Source: Phytoamicus setariae (GTDB lineage Bacteria; Pseudomonadota; Alphaproteobacteria; Rhizobiales; Rhizobiaceae). Taken from it: 64,000 bases of DNA. A program made the position numbers and the translations under genes. Positions 8,745-18,237 of this stretch are shown here, one piece after another (within the stretch, counting starts at the first letter, position 1; each line of letters starts with the position of its first letter). Location: positions 248,001 to 312,000 of the forward strand of contig NZ_JAEQNC010000006.1 in NCBI RefSeq assembly GCF_016722925.1, given 5' to 3'. Below the pieces are notes generated by a model. It made no database searches, had not been told where the DNA came from, and saw only the letters and a list, made by a program, of their open reading frames with translations.

Positions 8745-9433
8745 TCGGGTGGGCAAAAGCTATCTTCCGCTGGGGATGGGGCGTCCTGACCAAGCCGGCA
8801 GCAACGCTCGGGCTTGGTTTTCTGACGCTCGGCGGCTTCATTGGTGGCGTGATGTTCTGGGGTGCGTTCAATACTGCGCTGGAGCTCACCAATACAGAAG
8901 CCTTCTGCATCTCCTGTCACGAGATGCGGGATAACGTGTTCGAGGAGCTCGGCCGCACGGTGCATTTTTCCAATCGATCGGGGGTGCGGGCCAGCTGTCC
9001 TGATTGCCATGTGCCGCATGAATGGACACATAAGATCGCCCGCAAGATGCAAGCGTCCAAGGAGGTCTGGGGCAAGATATTCGGCACCATCGACACGCGC
9101 GAGAAATTCCTGGCTCACCGCCTTGAACTCGCCCAGCATGAGTGGGCACGGCTGAAGGCCAATGACAGCCTGGAATGCCGCAACTGCCATTCCTCCATCG
9201 CGATGGACCTGTCTAGGCAGACTCAACGCGCCGCTGACATCCACACGAAATACCTGTTGCCCGGCAAGGCGACCTGCATAGACTGCCACAAGGGCATTGC
9301 ACATGAATTGCCTGACATGAAAGGCATCGATCCGGGCTGGAAAATGCCACCGGATGCGACAGGCACGTCTCTACTCCAATGGTCGGAAGTCCACGCGTTG
9401 GCCGCTTATGTCGAGGGAAAGAGCGAAGAATAA
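8741..9433 (+). CDS. napC: Membrane-anchored tetraheme quinol dehydrogenase NapC
   Basis: A 230-residue NapC/NirT-family cytochrome. One N-terminal membrane helix (about 20-45) anchors a periplasmic domain with four heme motifs: CISCH (56-60), CPDCH (86-90), CRNCH (146-150) and CIDCH (179-183). It oxidises membrane quinol and reduces NapB. napG, napH and napK do not follow, so quinol oxidation through NapC is the only route encoded here. It is the last gene of the operon; a cluster of small hairpins follows before the convergent asdA. Confidence 0.95.
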   Translation: MIGWAKAIFRWGWGVLTKPAATLGLGFLTLGGFIGGVMFWGAFNTALELTNTEAFCISCHEMRDNVFEELGRTVHFSNRSGVRASCPDCHVPHEWTHKIARKMQASKEVWGKIFGTIDTREKFLAHRLELAQHEWARLKANDSLECRNCHSSIAMDLSRQTQRAADIHTKYLLPGKATCIDCHKGIAHELPDMKGIDPGWKMPPDATGTSLLQWSEVHALAAYVEGKSEE

Positions 9434-9490
9434 GCCACCTACCCGCGTGGGAGTCGATCTTGGCGTGGCAAAAGGGCCAGACGCCAGGAA

Positions 9491-9552
9491 CAGCCATCCA
9501 GCTCCATAGGGCCGGATGGCTGCGGGGCAATCAGCCCCTGCCCGCTTCGGGC
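9491..9552. terminator. Cluster of three hairpins between convergent napC and asdA
   Basis: The 122-base gap holds a perfect 9-bp stem CAGCCATCC/GGATGGCTG (9491-9522), GGGGC/GCCCC with a 5-base loop (9524-9538), and GCCCG/CGGGC with a 3-base loop (9540-9552) followed by TTTCT. The last could end the nap transcript; the first lacks a T-run on either strand but could block read-through from both sides. Confidence 0.5.
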
Positions 9553-9555
9553 TTT

Positions 9556-11163
9556 CTACTTCTTCTGCGAGGCCCGGTACGAGTCCACATAGCCGCGTGC
9601 TACCGCGCGAACCGCGCGACCGATATCGTCATAGACGTCATCGTTGAGGTTTGCGAAGGAGACACGAACACTCCAGTTCGGCGCATCGAAACCGCCACCA
9701 TTCAGCAATACGATCGAATGATCTTCTGCCAATCGATAGACGAGATCGAGCGGATGCACGTTCTGCTTCAGCCAGGCGACCATCTCGTCGCCGATATAGC
9801 GACGCAGCCAGAACTCGAAGTCGATCGTGCCGTAATAATATGCGAAGTTGGGATTGGGCTGGACGTCCAGCGGCAAACCTTCAAGCAGGCTTGAGACGCG
9901 ATTTTGGCAAATCTCCATGCACGCCTTCTGGTAAACCTTTTTGCTATCCATGAGTTCGCTCATGGACAGCATCGTCATCATCACTTGCTGTGGCAATGAC
10001 AGGCCCGCGGTGTGGTTCAAGGCGACGTCACGGCTGTCGGCGACGAGCCTGTCGATCATCTTGAGTTTGCGGGGCTCAAGCGTAATCGAGATATATCGCT
10101 TATCGAGCGCCTCGAGCTCCTTGGCAGGCAATTTGGCGATCATGTCATCGACCAAATTCTTTTCGTTCATGGCAATGACGCCGAGGCGCCAGCCGGTGCA
10201 GCCGAAGTATTTCGAAAAGGAGTAGACGCCGATCGTGTTGTACGGCAGCTCGGTCAGAAGCGACAGGAAGTTCGGCACGAAAGTGCCGTAAACGTCATCT
10301 GTCAGCAAGAGCAGGTCCGGACGCTTGGTCTTGACCAGATCGACGAGCTTCTTCACAGTCGGCGCATCTATTGCCATCGATGTCGGATTGCCCGGATTGA
10401 CGACGAAGAAAGCCTTGATCTTCGGGTCTTCGAGTTTCTTGATCTCTTCATCCGAATACTGGAAACGATGTTCCTGCGCCGCTCTGATGTGGACTGTCTT
10501 GAAAGCATAGTCCTCGAGTTCTGCGATCTCCAGATAGGGTGTGAAAATGGGCGTACCGAGCGCGATCGTATCGCCTTTCTTCAGTATGCGGTTCGCCATC
10601 AGCGATTTGAAGATGTAGCACATGGCAGCCGTGCCGCCCTCGACCGCAAAGAGATCAAATTTTCCGGGCTTTGCGCCTTCACCACCCATAGCCCACATCA
10701 GATAGCGGTGTACGACCTGTTCGGTATGGATCAGCATCCGGTCAGGAACCGGATAGTTATCGCCGATGATCGAGTCCGTGAGTTCAAAAACAAAAGCATC
10801 GGCGTTAAAGCCAAACATTTTCACGGCATGCTCAACCATGGCGGAAAGAAAGTTGGCGCCCGCCTCGTCAGCATGCCTGTCGAGCCACGCTTCGAACCTG
10901 GCGGCAATGCCATTCATTTGCGGCATGCCGGCAAGCCCCGCGACGGGATTGTCCATGGTGCGGCGGCATTCGCTCAGCGCGAACTGGCCGAACAGAAAAA
11001 AGCCTTCGCGTGGCGCGGTGGCGATCCAGTTTGGATTACCACGACCGGCATTAAGCAGCGCATGCGTGGCTTTCTGGGCACTGCGCTTCGCCAGCTTGAT
11101 CAATCCGTCCTTGATTTCGAACGGGCTCATTTTTTCGTATTCGCGATAGTCGATTTCGGCCAT
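9556..11163 (-). CDS. asdA: Bifunctional aspartate transaminase / L-aspartate 4-decarboxylase
   Basis: A 535-residue fold-type I PLP enzyme that converts L-aspartate to L-alanine and CO2. The PLP lysine is K318 in S-F-S-K-Y-F-G-C-T-G-W-R; NPGNPTS (~256-262) and LLTDDVYG are the other cofactor-pocket motifs. The length, well above the ~400 of ordinary aminotransferases, and the N-terminal ~100-residue extension are typical of AsdA/AspD. The ATG at 11163 follows GGAGG by 7 bases; the longer frame to 11223 has no support. It is divergent from two AspT-type antiporter genes, the classic partners of this enzyme. The decarboxylation consumes a cytoplasmic proton. Confidence 0.93.
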   Translation of the reverse strand: MAEIDYREYEKMSPFEIKDGLIKLAKRSAQKATHALLNAGRGNPNWIATAPREGFFLFGQFALSECRRTMDNPVAGLAGMPQMNGIAARFEAWLDRHADEAGANFLSAMVEHAVKMFGFNADAFVFELTDSIIGDNYPVPDRMLIHTEQVVHRYLMWAMGGEGAKPGKFDLFAVEGGTAAMCYIFKSLMANRILKKGDTIALGTPIFTPYLEIAELEDYAFKTVHIRAAQEHRFQYSDEEIKKLEDPKIKAFFVVNPGNPTSMAIDAPTVKKLVDLVKTKRPDLLLLTDDVYGTFVPNFLSLLTELPYNTIGVYSFSKYFGCTGWRLGVIAMNEKNLVDDMIAKLPAKELEALDKRYISITLEPRKLKMIDRLVADSRDVALNHTAGLSLPQQVMMTMLSMSELMDSKKVYQKACMEICQNRVSSLLEGLPLDVQPNPNFAYYYGTIDFEFWLRRYIGDEMVAWLKQNVHPLDLVYRLAEDHSIVLLNGGGFDAPNWSVRVSFANLNDDVYDDIGRAVRAVARGYVDSYRASQKK

Positions 11164-11633
11164 GATGCACTCCTCCGGAAGAACTGCATCCGCGGGTTGC
11201 GAGAGGCGGGTTGGATGCAGCAATTGAAAGAAAGGTCTGCAGCGGGGCTAGACATAGCCGGCGCAGACGCCGTCAAGGCAGGATCCATTTTACAGTCGAA
11301 CCTGCCAAAACAGCAATGCTGTGCAGGCCATTGCACACGGCGTTTGCAGAGGAATTTCGCGTCCTATCCTACTCCTCTTGTCTGGCAAAGGATGGATAGG
11401 CGTATTCTTCTCAACCGCAGAGACAATGAATGATTGAACTCACCTACAGTAGAGTGAGCTAATTCAATTTACGCTAGTGTGTCTCGATAATACATACTTG
11501 AAACGCCCGCGCAAGAGTGTATCGTTGCAATCGGATTTGCCTATTCGCATTACTTGAGCAGCATTTAACTGTCCAATTGCAGCCGGTTAAGCGCGCGAGG
11601 CGCCTGCCGAGCTGAAGCGCTAGGGGGCCTTTT
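11164..11633. other. 470-base divergent intergenic region between asdA and aspT1
   Basis: No gene is evident. It must hold the promoters of both asdA (minus) and aspT1 (plus). The left half is GC-rich and unremarkable; the right half (from about 11430) is AT-rich and carries a composite inverted repeat, listed separately. AGGGGG at about 11620 serves as the aspT1 ribosome site. Confidence 0.6.
11434..11467. promoter_or_regulatory. Composite inverted repeat, candidate operator for the asdA/aspT module
   Basis: TTGAA-CTCAC is followed after 10 bases by GTGAG, four bases, and TTCAA. The inner CTCAC/GTGAG and outer TTGAA/TTCAA arms are each exact inverted repeats sharing nearly one centre. The site lies about 270 bases from asdA and 170 from aspT1, in the AT-rich part of the divergent region. 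No regulator gene is adjacent. A role as operator is inference. Confidence 0.4.
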
Positions 11634-13325
11634 ATGTTTGAGTGGTTCGCGAACACACTCCGCGCCTATCCGGAAATTGCAATCTTCTTATCCCTTGCTC
11701 TGGGATATTACTTCGGTTCATTCACCTTCAGGGGACTCGGGCTCGGTGCGGTAACGGCGACGCTGATAGCTGCCGTCATTATCGGGCAGCTCGGCATCAC
11801 TATTTCACCTCCGCTCAAAGCGACATTTTTTCTGATGTTTCTTTTTGCGATCGGCTACGGCGTTGGGCCGCAATTCGTGCGGGGCATTGCCAAAGACGGT
11901 ATCCCGCAAGCAATCTTTGCAGTGGTGGTCTGCCTGTTCTGCCTGGGATCCGCCTATTTCGGCGCCATATTCGCGGGCTATGACGTTGGCTCCGCCATCG
12001 GCCTATACGCTGGTTCGCAGACCATTTCTGCTTCCATGGGGCTGGCTACCGATGCCATCAATCGCCTGGGGCTACCGGCAGATCAGACCAAGACAATGCT
12101 GGATGCGATGCCAGTCGCCTACGCGGTTACCTACATATTCGGTACTGTGGGTTCTGCCATCGTGCTTGCGTTGATCGGACCGGCCTTGCTCAACATCGAT
12201 CTCGAAGCGGAGTGCAAGCGCTACGAGGAGGAACATGGAGGCAAGAGCGCGGCCGGCGGAGCTGGTACTGCGTGGCACAATTATGAGTTGCGCGCCTATC
12301 GTGTAAAGGAGGGCGGCAAGATCGCAGGACTGAAGGTCACGGACGCGGAACGCTTGCTTCCGAGCGAACGGGTGTTTGTGGAACGGATTCGTCGGGGCAG
12401 CCAACTCATCGAGGCGACCGGCGATACGGTCGTCCAGGCTGGCGACATCGTCGCAGTAGCCGGCCGGCGCGAAGTGTTGGTGGACCTGATCGGCCATGCT
12501 GCCGAAGAGGTGGATGACCGCGAATTGCTGGCCGTTCCCGCCGGTGGCGTGGACGTCTATGTCACGTCGAAAGATATCAATGGAAAAACGTTGGCGGAAT
12601 TGGCATCCATGCCTGCGTCTCGCGGTGTTTTCCTTCGTAAGATTGTCCGCGGCGCGACCGCCACTGACATTCCAATCCTGCCCAACACGAAGGTGCATCG
12701 AGGCGACATCCTCACTCTGGTGGGTCGCAATCAGGACCTTGCCGCAGCTACGAATGCAATCGGCCGTGCGGACAAGCAGACTGATATTGCCGATGTCGCG
12801 TTCATTGGCGCAGCAATCGCCATCGGGGCTCTTGTTGGCGCGATTGTTTACAAGATAGGCAGCATCCCGCTGACCCTGTCCACCTCTGGCGGTGCGTTGA
12901 TCTCGGGCCTGTTCTTCGGTTGGCTGCGGTCCGTGCATCCGACTTTCGGACGCATTCCGTCCTCAACGGTGTGGTTTATGAACTCCGTCGGCCTCAACGT
13001 ATTTATCGCGGTCGTCGGTATTTCATCAGGGCCCGGCTTCGTCGCCGGTCTCCAGCAACTCGGCTTCAGCCTCTTCCTTTGGGGCATTGCGGTGACGACC
13101 ATACCTCTGGTGCTTGCAATGTATGTCGGCAAATACGTATTCCGATTTCATCCGGCCATCCTGCTGGGTTGCTGCTCAGGTGCGCGCACCACGACGGCCT
13201 CCCTGGGGATGATAAACGATCGTGCCAAGAGCCAGATACCCGGGCTCGGCTACACGGTGACCTATGCCGTCGGAAACACGCTGCTGACAATCTGGGGAAT
13301 GGTGCTCGTGCTGCTTCTGGCCTAG
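11634..13325 (+). CDS. aspT: AspT-family aspartate:alanine antiporter (first copy)
   Basis: A 563-residue inner-membrane protein of the aspartate:alanine exchanger family. The layout is two membrane blocks of about five helices (residues ~5-185 and ~385-560) around a cytoplasmic region with two RCK_C/TrkA_C-type domains (~215-295 and ~300-380). Family motifs include [11 protein letters not shown] near residue 75 and [16 protein letters not shown] in the first block, and [12 protein letters not shown] in the second. It would take up aspartate in exchange for alanine, an electrogenic step that, with AsdA, generates proton-motive force. AGGGGG stands 8 bases before the ATG. aspT2 follows after 75 bases. 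Confidence 0.88.
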   Translation: MFEWFANTLRAYPEIAIFLSLALGYYFGSFTFRGLGLGAVTATLIAAVIIGQLGITISPPLKATFFLMFLFAIGYGVGPQFVRGIAKDGIPQAIFAVVVCLFCLGSAYFGAIFAGYDVGSAIGLYAGSQTISASMGLATDAINRLGLPADQTKTMLDAMPVAYAVTYIFGTVGSAIVLALIGPALLNIDLEAECKRYEEEHGGKSAAGGAGTAWHNYELRAYRVKEGGKIAGLKVTDAERLLPSERVFVERIRRGSQLIEATGDTVVQAGDIVAVAGRREVLVDLIGHAAEEVDDRELLAVPAGGVDVYVTSKDINGKTLAELASMPASRGVFLRKIVRGATATDIPILPNTKVHRGDILTLVGRNQDLAAATNAIGRADKQTDIADVAFIGAAIAIGALVGAIVYKIGSIPLTLSTSGGALISGLFFGWLRSVHPTFGRIPSSTVWFMNSVGLNVFIAVVGISSGPGFVAGLQQLGFSLFLWGIAVTTIPLVLAMYVGKYVFRFHPAILLGCCSGARTTTASLGMINDRAKSQIPGLGYTVTYAVGNTLLTIWGMVLVLLLA

Positions 13326-13400
13326 GCAGCCGCGAGCTTTGACTTCGCACTCTGATACTAACTGTCAATAGAAGCAATCCATATCGGGACGGTGAAAGCC

Positions 13401-15086
13401 ATGCTTACCGTGGTCGTAGATATCCTGCGCTCTCATCCTGAAATTGCGCTGTTTCTGACGCTGGCGCTTGGCTATCTCATTGGGAAGGTTCGCTTGGGGG
13501 GGCACGCGCTCGGTCTTGTGACCGGCGCCCTCTTTGCCGGCCTTCTGATGGGCCAGTTGGCAATCGAAGTTAGCAACGAACTCAAGATTATTTTTCTGCT
13601 GCTGTTTCTGTTCGCCAATGGCTACGGCGCTGGGCCGCAGTTCTTTCGAGCCCTGCGGCAGGATGGATTTGGGCCTCTCGTGCTGACCCTGGTCGTATGT
13701 TTTTCCGGTCTGTTGATGGTCTGGCTAACCTCAAGATTGATGGGGCTGTCCACTGGCTATACAGCAGGGTTGCTTTCGGGTGCCCTCACCCAGTCTTCGG
13801 CGATGGGTACCGCGAGCGAAGCGATCATGGCTCTTCCTTTGCCGGAGCAGGAAAGGTTGGCGTTGGTGAACCAGATCCCGATCGCCGACGCTGTCTGCTA
13901 CCTATTCGGCTTCTGGGGCGAGGTCATATTCGTTGCGGCGGTCCTGCCGAAATTGCTGGGTATCGACTTGGAGAAGGAAGCCAAGGCGCTTGATGCGAAA
14001 CTGGGAATCAAAGAGGAAACGAGCGTGCGTTCCGCCTATTCGGTTCAGGCAGCGCGTGGGGTTCTAATTGAAACGGACCGATTTCGGACCGTCGCCGATC
14101 TGGAAGCGGAAGCCGCAGCCGCAGGTCAGCGGCTGACCGTGTTGCGGGTAAGGCATGGCGACCACATCATTGATGCCACGCCCTCCACGGCTCTCAAGAT
14201 TGGCGACGTTGTTGCATTGGCCGGCCGACGATCCTGGATTGTCGATTTCACCAGCAAAATTGGACGCGAGGAAGACGACGCGGTGCTTCTCGACATCCCC
14301 TTCGACTCTGCCAACATCATCATCACGAATGCAGCTATCGAAAAAGAAACGTTGGGCGAGATAGCCGCCACGCGCGACTACACCCGCGGAATTTTCATTA
14401 CAAGGCTACGCCGCGGTGAACAGGATATCCCGATATCGCTGAAAACCCGGCTGCAACAGGGAGACGGCATTTCGCTCGTCGGAAACTCCGCATCCCTGGC
14501 CAAGGCTGCGGACGATCTCGGCTACTGGGAGCGTCCCTCTATCTTGACAAACATGTTTACGCTGGGCGTCGGCATTGTGGTTGGATGCCTTATCGGCCTC
14601 CCCGCACTCTATATCGGCGGCGTCAAACTGGCCTTGTCCACCTCGGTCGGCACTTTGCTCGCCGGTCTGTTCCTGGGCTGGCTTCATAGTAAGCGCCCGT
14701 GGATGGTCGGAAACATACCGGAGCCCACCCGTCTATTCCTTATAAATTTTGGTCTGGCGGGTTTCGTCGCAATTACCGGCCTTCATGCTGGTCCTGGCTT
14801 CATAGCTGGCCTGAAGGACGTTGGCATTCCGCTGTTTATCGCAGGCATTTTCTGCACATGCGTCCCGCCCACCATCGGAATGCTGTTCGGCAAGTATATC
14901 TTGCGAATGAACCCGGTTCTGCTTCTGGGCGCAGTGTCCGGTGCCCAAACCATGACCGCTGCGATGGTTGCCGTCCAGGAGCGCGCCAAGAGCCAGGCGC
15001 CTGTCATCGGATTTACGGTCCCCTATGCTCTCGGCAACATCATACTGACGACCTTCGGCAGCATAATCGTGCTGCTCGTGAGCTAG
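13401..15086 (+). CDS. AspT-family antiporter (second, tandem copy)
   Basis: A 561-residue paralogue of the preceding protein with the same plan: N-terminal membrane block, two RCK_C-type domains (~210-370), C-terminal membrane block. Conserved positions include FANGYGAGPQFF, GALTQSSAMGTASEAI and HAGPGFIAGLKD; outside these the two copies differ at most residues, so the duplication is old or the copies were acquired together. I chose ATG 13401; a GTG at 13392 would add three residues. The pair may form a heteromer or have different substrates. It is probably cotranscribed with aspT1 and ends 115 bases before lexA. Confidence 0.85.
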   Translation: MLTVVVDILRSHPEIALFLTLALGYLIGKVRLGGHALGLVTGALFAGLLMGQLAIEVSNELKIIFLLLFLFANGYGAGPQFFRALRQDGFGPLVLTLVVCFSGLLMVWLTSRLMGLSTGYTAGLLSGALTQSSAMGTASEAIMALPLPEQERLALVNQIPIADAVCYLFGFWGEVIFVAAVLPKLLGIDLEKEAKALDAKLGIKEETSVRSAYSVQAARGVLIETDRFRTVADLEAEAAAAGQRLTVLRVRHGDHIIDATPSTALKIGDVVALAGRRSWIVDFTSKIGREEDDAVLLDIPFDSANIIITNAAIEKETLGEIAATRDYTRGIFITRLRRGEQDIPISLKTRLQQGDGISLVGNSASLAKAADDLGYWERPSILTNMFTLGVGIVVGCLIGLPALYIGGVKLALSTSVGTLLAGLFLGWLHSKRPWMVGNIPEPTRLFLINFGLAGFVAITGLHAGPGFIAGLKDVGIPLFIAGIFCTCVPPTIGMLFGKYILRMNPVLLLGAVSGAQTMTAAMVAVQERAKSQAPVIGFTVPYALGNIILTTFGSIIVLLVS

Positions 15087-15133
15087 GTTCGATGCCCGCA
15101 ACATTTTGAGCAACATTAACCTAATATAAAGCC

Positions 15134-15161
15134 CTTGCGGAACATAAATGGAACATATAGT
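15134..15161 (+). promoter_or_regulatory. lexA promoter with SOS box
   Basis: The direct repeat GAAC-N7-GAAC (15140-15154) matches the SOS box of Rhizobiales. It exactly fills the spacer between a -35-like CTTGCG (15134-15139) and a -10-like TATAGT (15156-15161), so bound LexA would block RNA polymerase. A further inverted half-site GTTC is at 15166-15169. The lexA ATG is 40 bases downstream of the -10 element. This supports autoregulation. Confidence 0.75.
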
Positions 15162-15201
15162 GTTTGTTCCAGATTTGTTTCGCGATTCTGCGAGGGCTGT
15201 G

Positions 15202-15921
15202 ATGCTGACAAGAAAGCAACAAGAACTACTCCTTTTCATTCATGAACGGATGAAGGAGTCAGGCGTGCCGCCCTCCTTCGATGAAATGAAGGATGCGCTG
15301 GATCTTGCGTCCAAATCGGGCATTCACCGCCTGATTACAGCTTTGGAGGAGCGTGGCTTCATTCGCCGCCTGCCGAACCGGGCCCGTGCGCTGGAGGTCA
15401 TCAAGCTTCCCGAAGCCTATGCGTCGAGCCTAAAGCCACAGGTCAAGGGCTTTTCGCCCAGTGTGATCGAAGGCTCGCTTGGCAAGGCGCCGCCTGCCCC
15501 GGCTGTCCGCCCGCCGGCAAATGACGAACACTCCGATTCCGTTGCAATTCCTGTCATGGGGCGGATTGCAGCCGGCGTGCCGATTTCCGCTATCCAGAAC
15601 AATACCCACGACATCTCAGTGCCGGCCGGGATGATCGGCAGCGGCGAGCACTATGCGCTCGAAGTCAAGGGCGACTCGATGATCGAGGCAGGCATTCTTG
15701 ACGGAGACACGGTCATTATTCGAAACGGTAGCAACGCCAGCCCTGGCGACATCGTGGTTGCGCTTGTCGATGACGAAGAAGCTACTCTCAAGCGGTTTCG
15801 TCGCAAGGGCGCATCCATTGCCCTTGAAGCGGCAAACCCAGCCTATGAAACCCGTATTTTCGGACCGGATCGGGTGAAGATCCAGGGTAAGTTGGTGGGC
15901 CTGATCCGCCGCTATCACTAG
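15202..15921 (+). CDS. lexA: LexA, SOS response repressor
   Basis: A 239-residue self-cleaving repressor. Residues 1-~65 form the winged-helix DNA-binding domain ([31 protein letters not shown]). The cleavage site Ala124-Gly125 (R-I-A-A-G-V-P) is followed by the S24-type catalytic Ser159 (G-D-S-M) and Lys197 (ATLKRF). A ~45-residue linker joins the domains, longer than in E. coli LexA, as usual in Rhizobiales. The ATG at 15202 is chosen because CGAGGG lies 6 bases ahead and family proteins begin MLTRKQ; the upstream frame would run through the promoter and SOS box. The gene stands alone, between aspT2 and gmd. Confidence 0.95.
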   Translation: MLTRKQQELLLFIHERMKESGVPPSFDEMKDALDLASKSGIHRLITALEERGFIRRLPNRARALEVIKLPEAYASSLKPQVKGFSPSVIEGSLGKAPPAPAVRPPANDEHSDSVAIPVMGRIAAGVPISAIQNNTHDISVPAGMIGSGEHYALEVKGDSMIEAGILDGDTVIIRNGSNASPGDIVVALVDDEEATLKRFRRKGASIALEAANPAYETRIFGPDRVKIQGKLVGLIRRYH

Positions 15922-15943
15922 GCAGATATCATTTGCAGTTGGT

Positions 15944-15975
15944 CGCGTCCGCAAGCTCTTCGGACGCGTTTACCT
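15944..15975 (+). terminator. Intrinsic terminator after lexA
   Basis: CGCGTCCG pairs with CGGACGCG (8 bp, 9-base loop, 15944-15968) and is followed by TTTACCTT, 22 bases after the lexA stop codon. The T-run is short. Confidence 0.6.
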
Positions 15976-16146
15976 TGGATGGAACAGACGATTGCGGTTT
16001 CGCCGCACCTCCGCTAATGCATCTGGCATGGGGCTGGCAATTTCTTGAAGATTTTTTGTGGTTAGCACCGGTAGATGTTACTCTGTCGGTGGGTTGACTG
16101 CGGTTTCCGCGAGATTGGACATTTTACCGCCTAAATCGGCACTTAG

Positions 16147-17277
<1,131 letters not shown>

Positions 17278-17280
17278 TCG

Positions 17281-18213
17281 ATGTATTCTCTCACGGGCAA
17301 GAAGGTCTGGGTCGCCGGGCATCGAGGCATGGTGGGTTCGGCAATCGTGCGCAGGCTTGCACAGGAGGGCTGCGAGATAGTCACTGCGTCGCGCGCTGAT
17401 GCCGATCTGCGCGATCAGGCGGCAACGACGGCCTGGATCGAGAAGACCAGGCCGGACGCTGTATTCCTGGCTGCGGCAAAGGTCGGCGGCATCCTTGCCA
17501 ACGACACCTATCCGGCCGATTTCCTCTACGACAACCTGATGATCGAGGCCAACATCATCCACGGCGCGCACAAGGCCGGCGTGGAGAAACTGATGTTTCT
17601 TGGCTCGTCCTGTATCTATCCGAAATTCGCGACGCAGCCGATAACGGAAGATGCGCTTCTGACCGGGACGCTGGAGCCGACCAACGAATGGTATGCGATC
17701 GCCAAGATCGCCGGTATCAAGCTTGCGGACGCTTATCGCAAGCAGCATGGCGCCGATTTCATCTCCGGGATGCCGACGAACCTTTATGGTCCGGGTGACA
17801 ATTTCGACCTGAATTCCAGCCATGTCATGCCGGCGCTGATCCGCAAGGCACATGAGGCGAAGGTCTCCGGCGCCGCCGAGATCACCATATGGGGAACCGG
17901 CACGCCGCGCCGCGAGTTCCTGCATGTGGACGACTGCGCCGATGCCTGCGTCCACCTTATGAAGACTCATTCGGCGCCTGGCCATGTAAACATCGGTTCC
18001 GGTGACGACGTGACGATACTGGAGCTGACGCAGATGGTGTGCGAAGCGGTCGGCTTCGAAGGCAAGATCGTCCACGATCTGTCCAAACCCGACGGCACGC
18101 CCCGCAAGCTGATGAGCGCCGACAAGCTGCGTGCAACGGGTTGGGCGCCGAGGATCGACCTCAAGCAGGGAATTGCCGCTGTCTATCAGTGGTTCCTAGC
18201 TAACAAGGCCTGA
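17281..18213 (+). CDS. fcl: GDP-L-fucose synthase
   Basis: A 310-residue bifunctional epimerase-reductase completing GDP-L-fucose synthesis from the Gmd product. The NADP motif G-H-R-G-M-V-G-S-A is near residues 14-22, FLGSSCIYPKFA follows, and the catalytic tyrosine and lysine are in N-E-W-Y-A-I-A-K. It is cotranscribed with gmd (3-base gap) and probably with the acyltransferase 24 bases downstream. The product would feed a surface polysaccharide, but no glycosyltransferase is encoded nearby. Confidence 0.95.
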   Translation: MYSLTGKKVWVAGHRGMVGSAIVRRLAQEGCEIVTASRADADLRDQAATTAWIEKTRPDAVFLAAAKVGGILANDTYPADFLYDNLMIEANIIHGAHKAGVEKLMFLGSSCIYPKFATQPITEDALLTGTLEPTNEWYAIAKIAGIKLADAYRKQHGADFISGMPTNLYGPGDNFDLNSSHVMPALIRKAHEAKVSGAAEITIWGTGTPRREFLHVDDCADACVHLMKTHSAPGHVNIGSGDDVTILELTQMVCEAVGFEGKIVHDLSKPDGTPRKLMSADKLRATGWAPRIDLKQGIAAVYQWFLANKA

Positions 18214-18237
18214 TACAGACGAGTTGGGACCGGACGT

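Noticed and set aside
10012-11433. 473-residue frame on the plus strand opposite asdA
   Set aside because: It lies antisense to a well-supported decarboxylase and its translation has no domain-like pattern; it arises from GC-rich codon use.
15148-15201. Longer LexA from the ATG at 15148
   Set aside because: This ATG lies inside the SOS box and promoter; the ATG at 15202 has a ribosome site and the family N-terminus.
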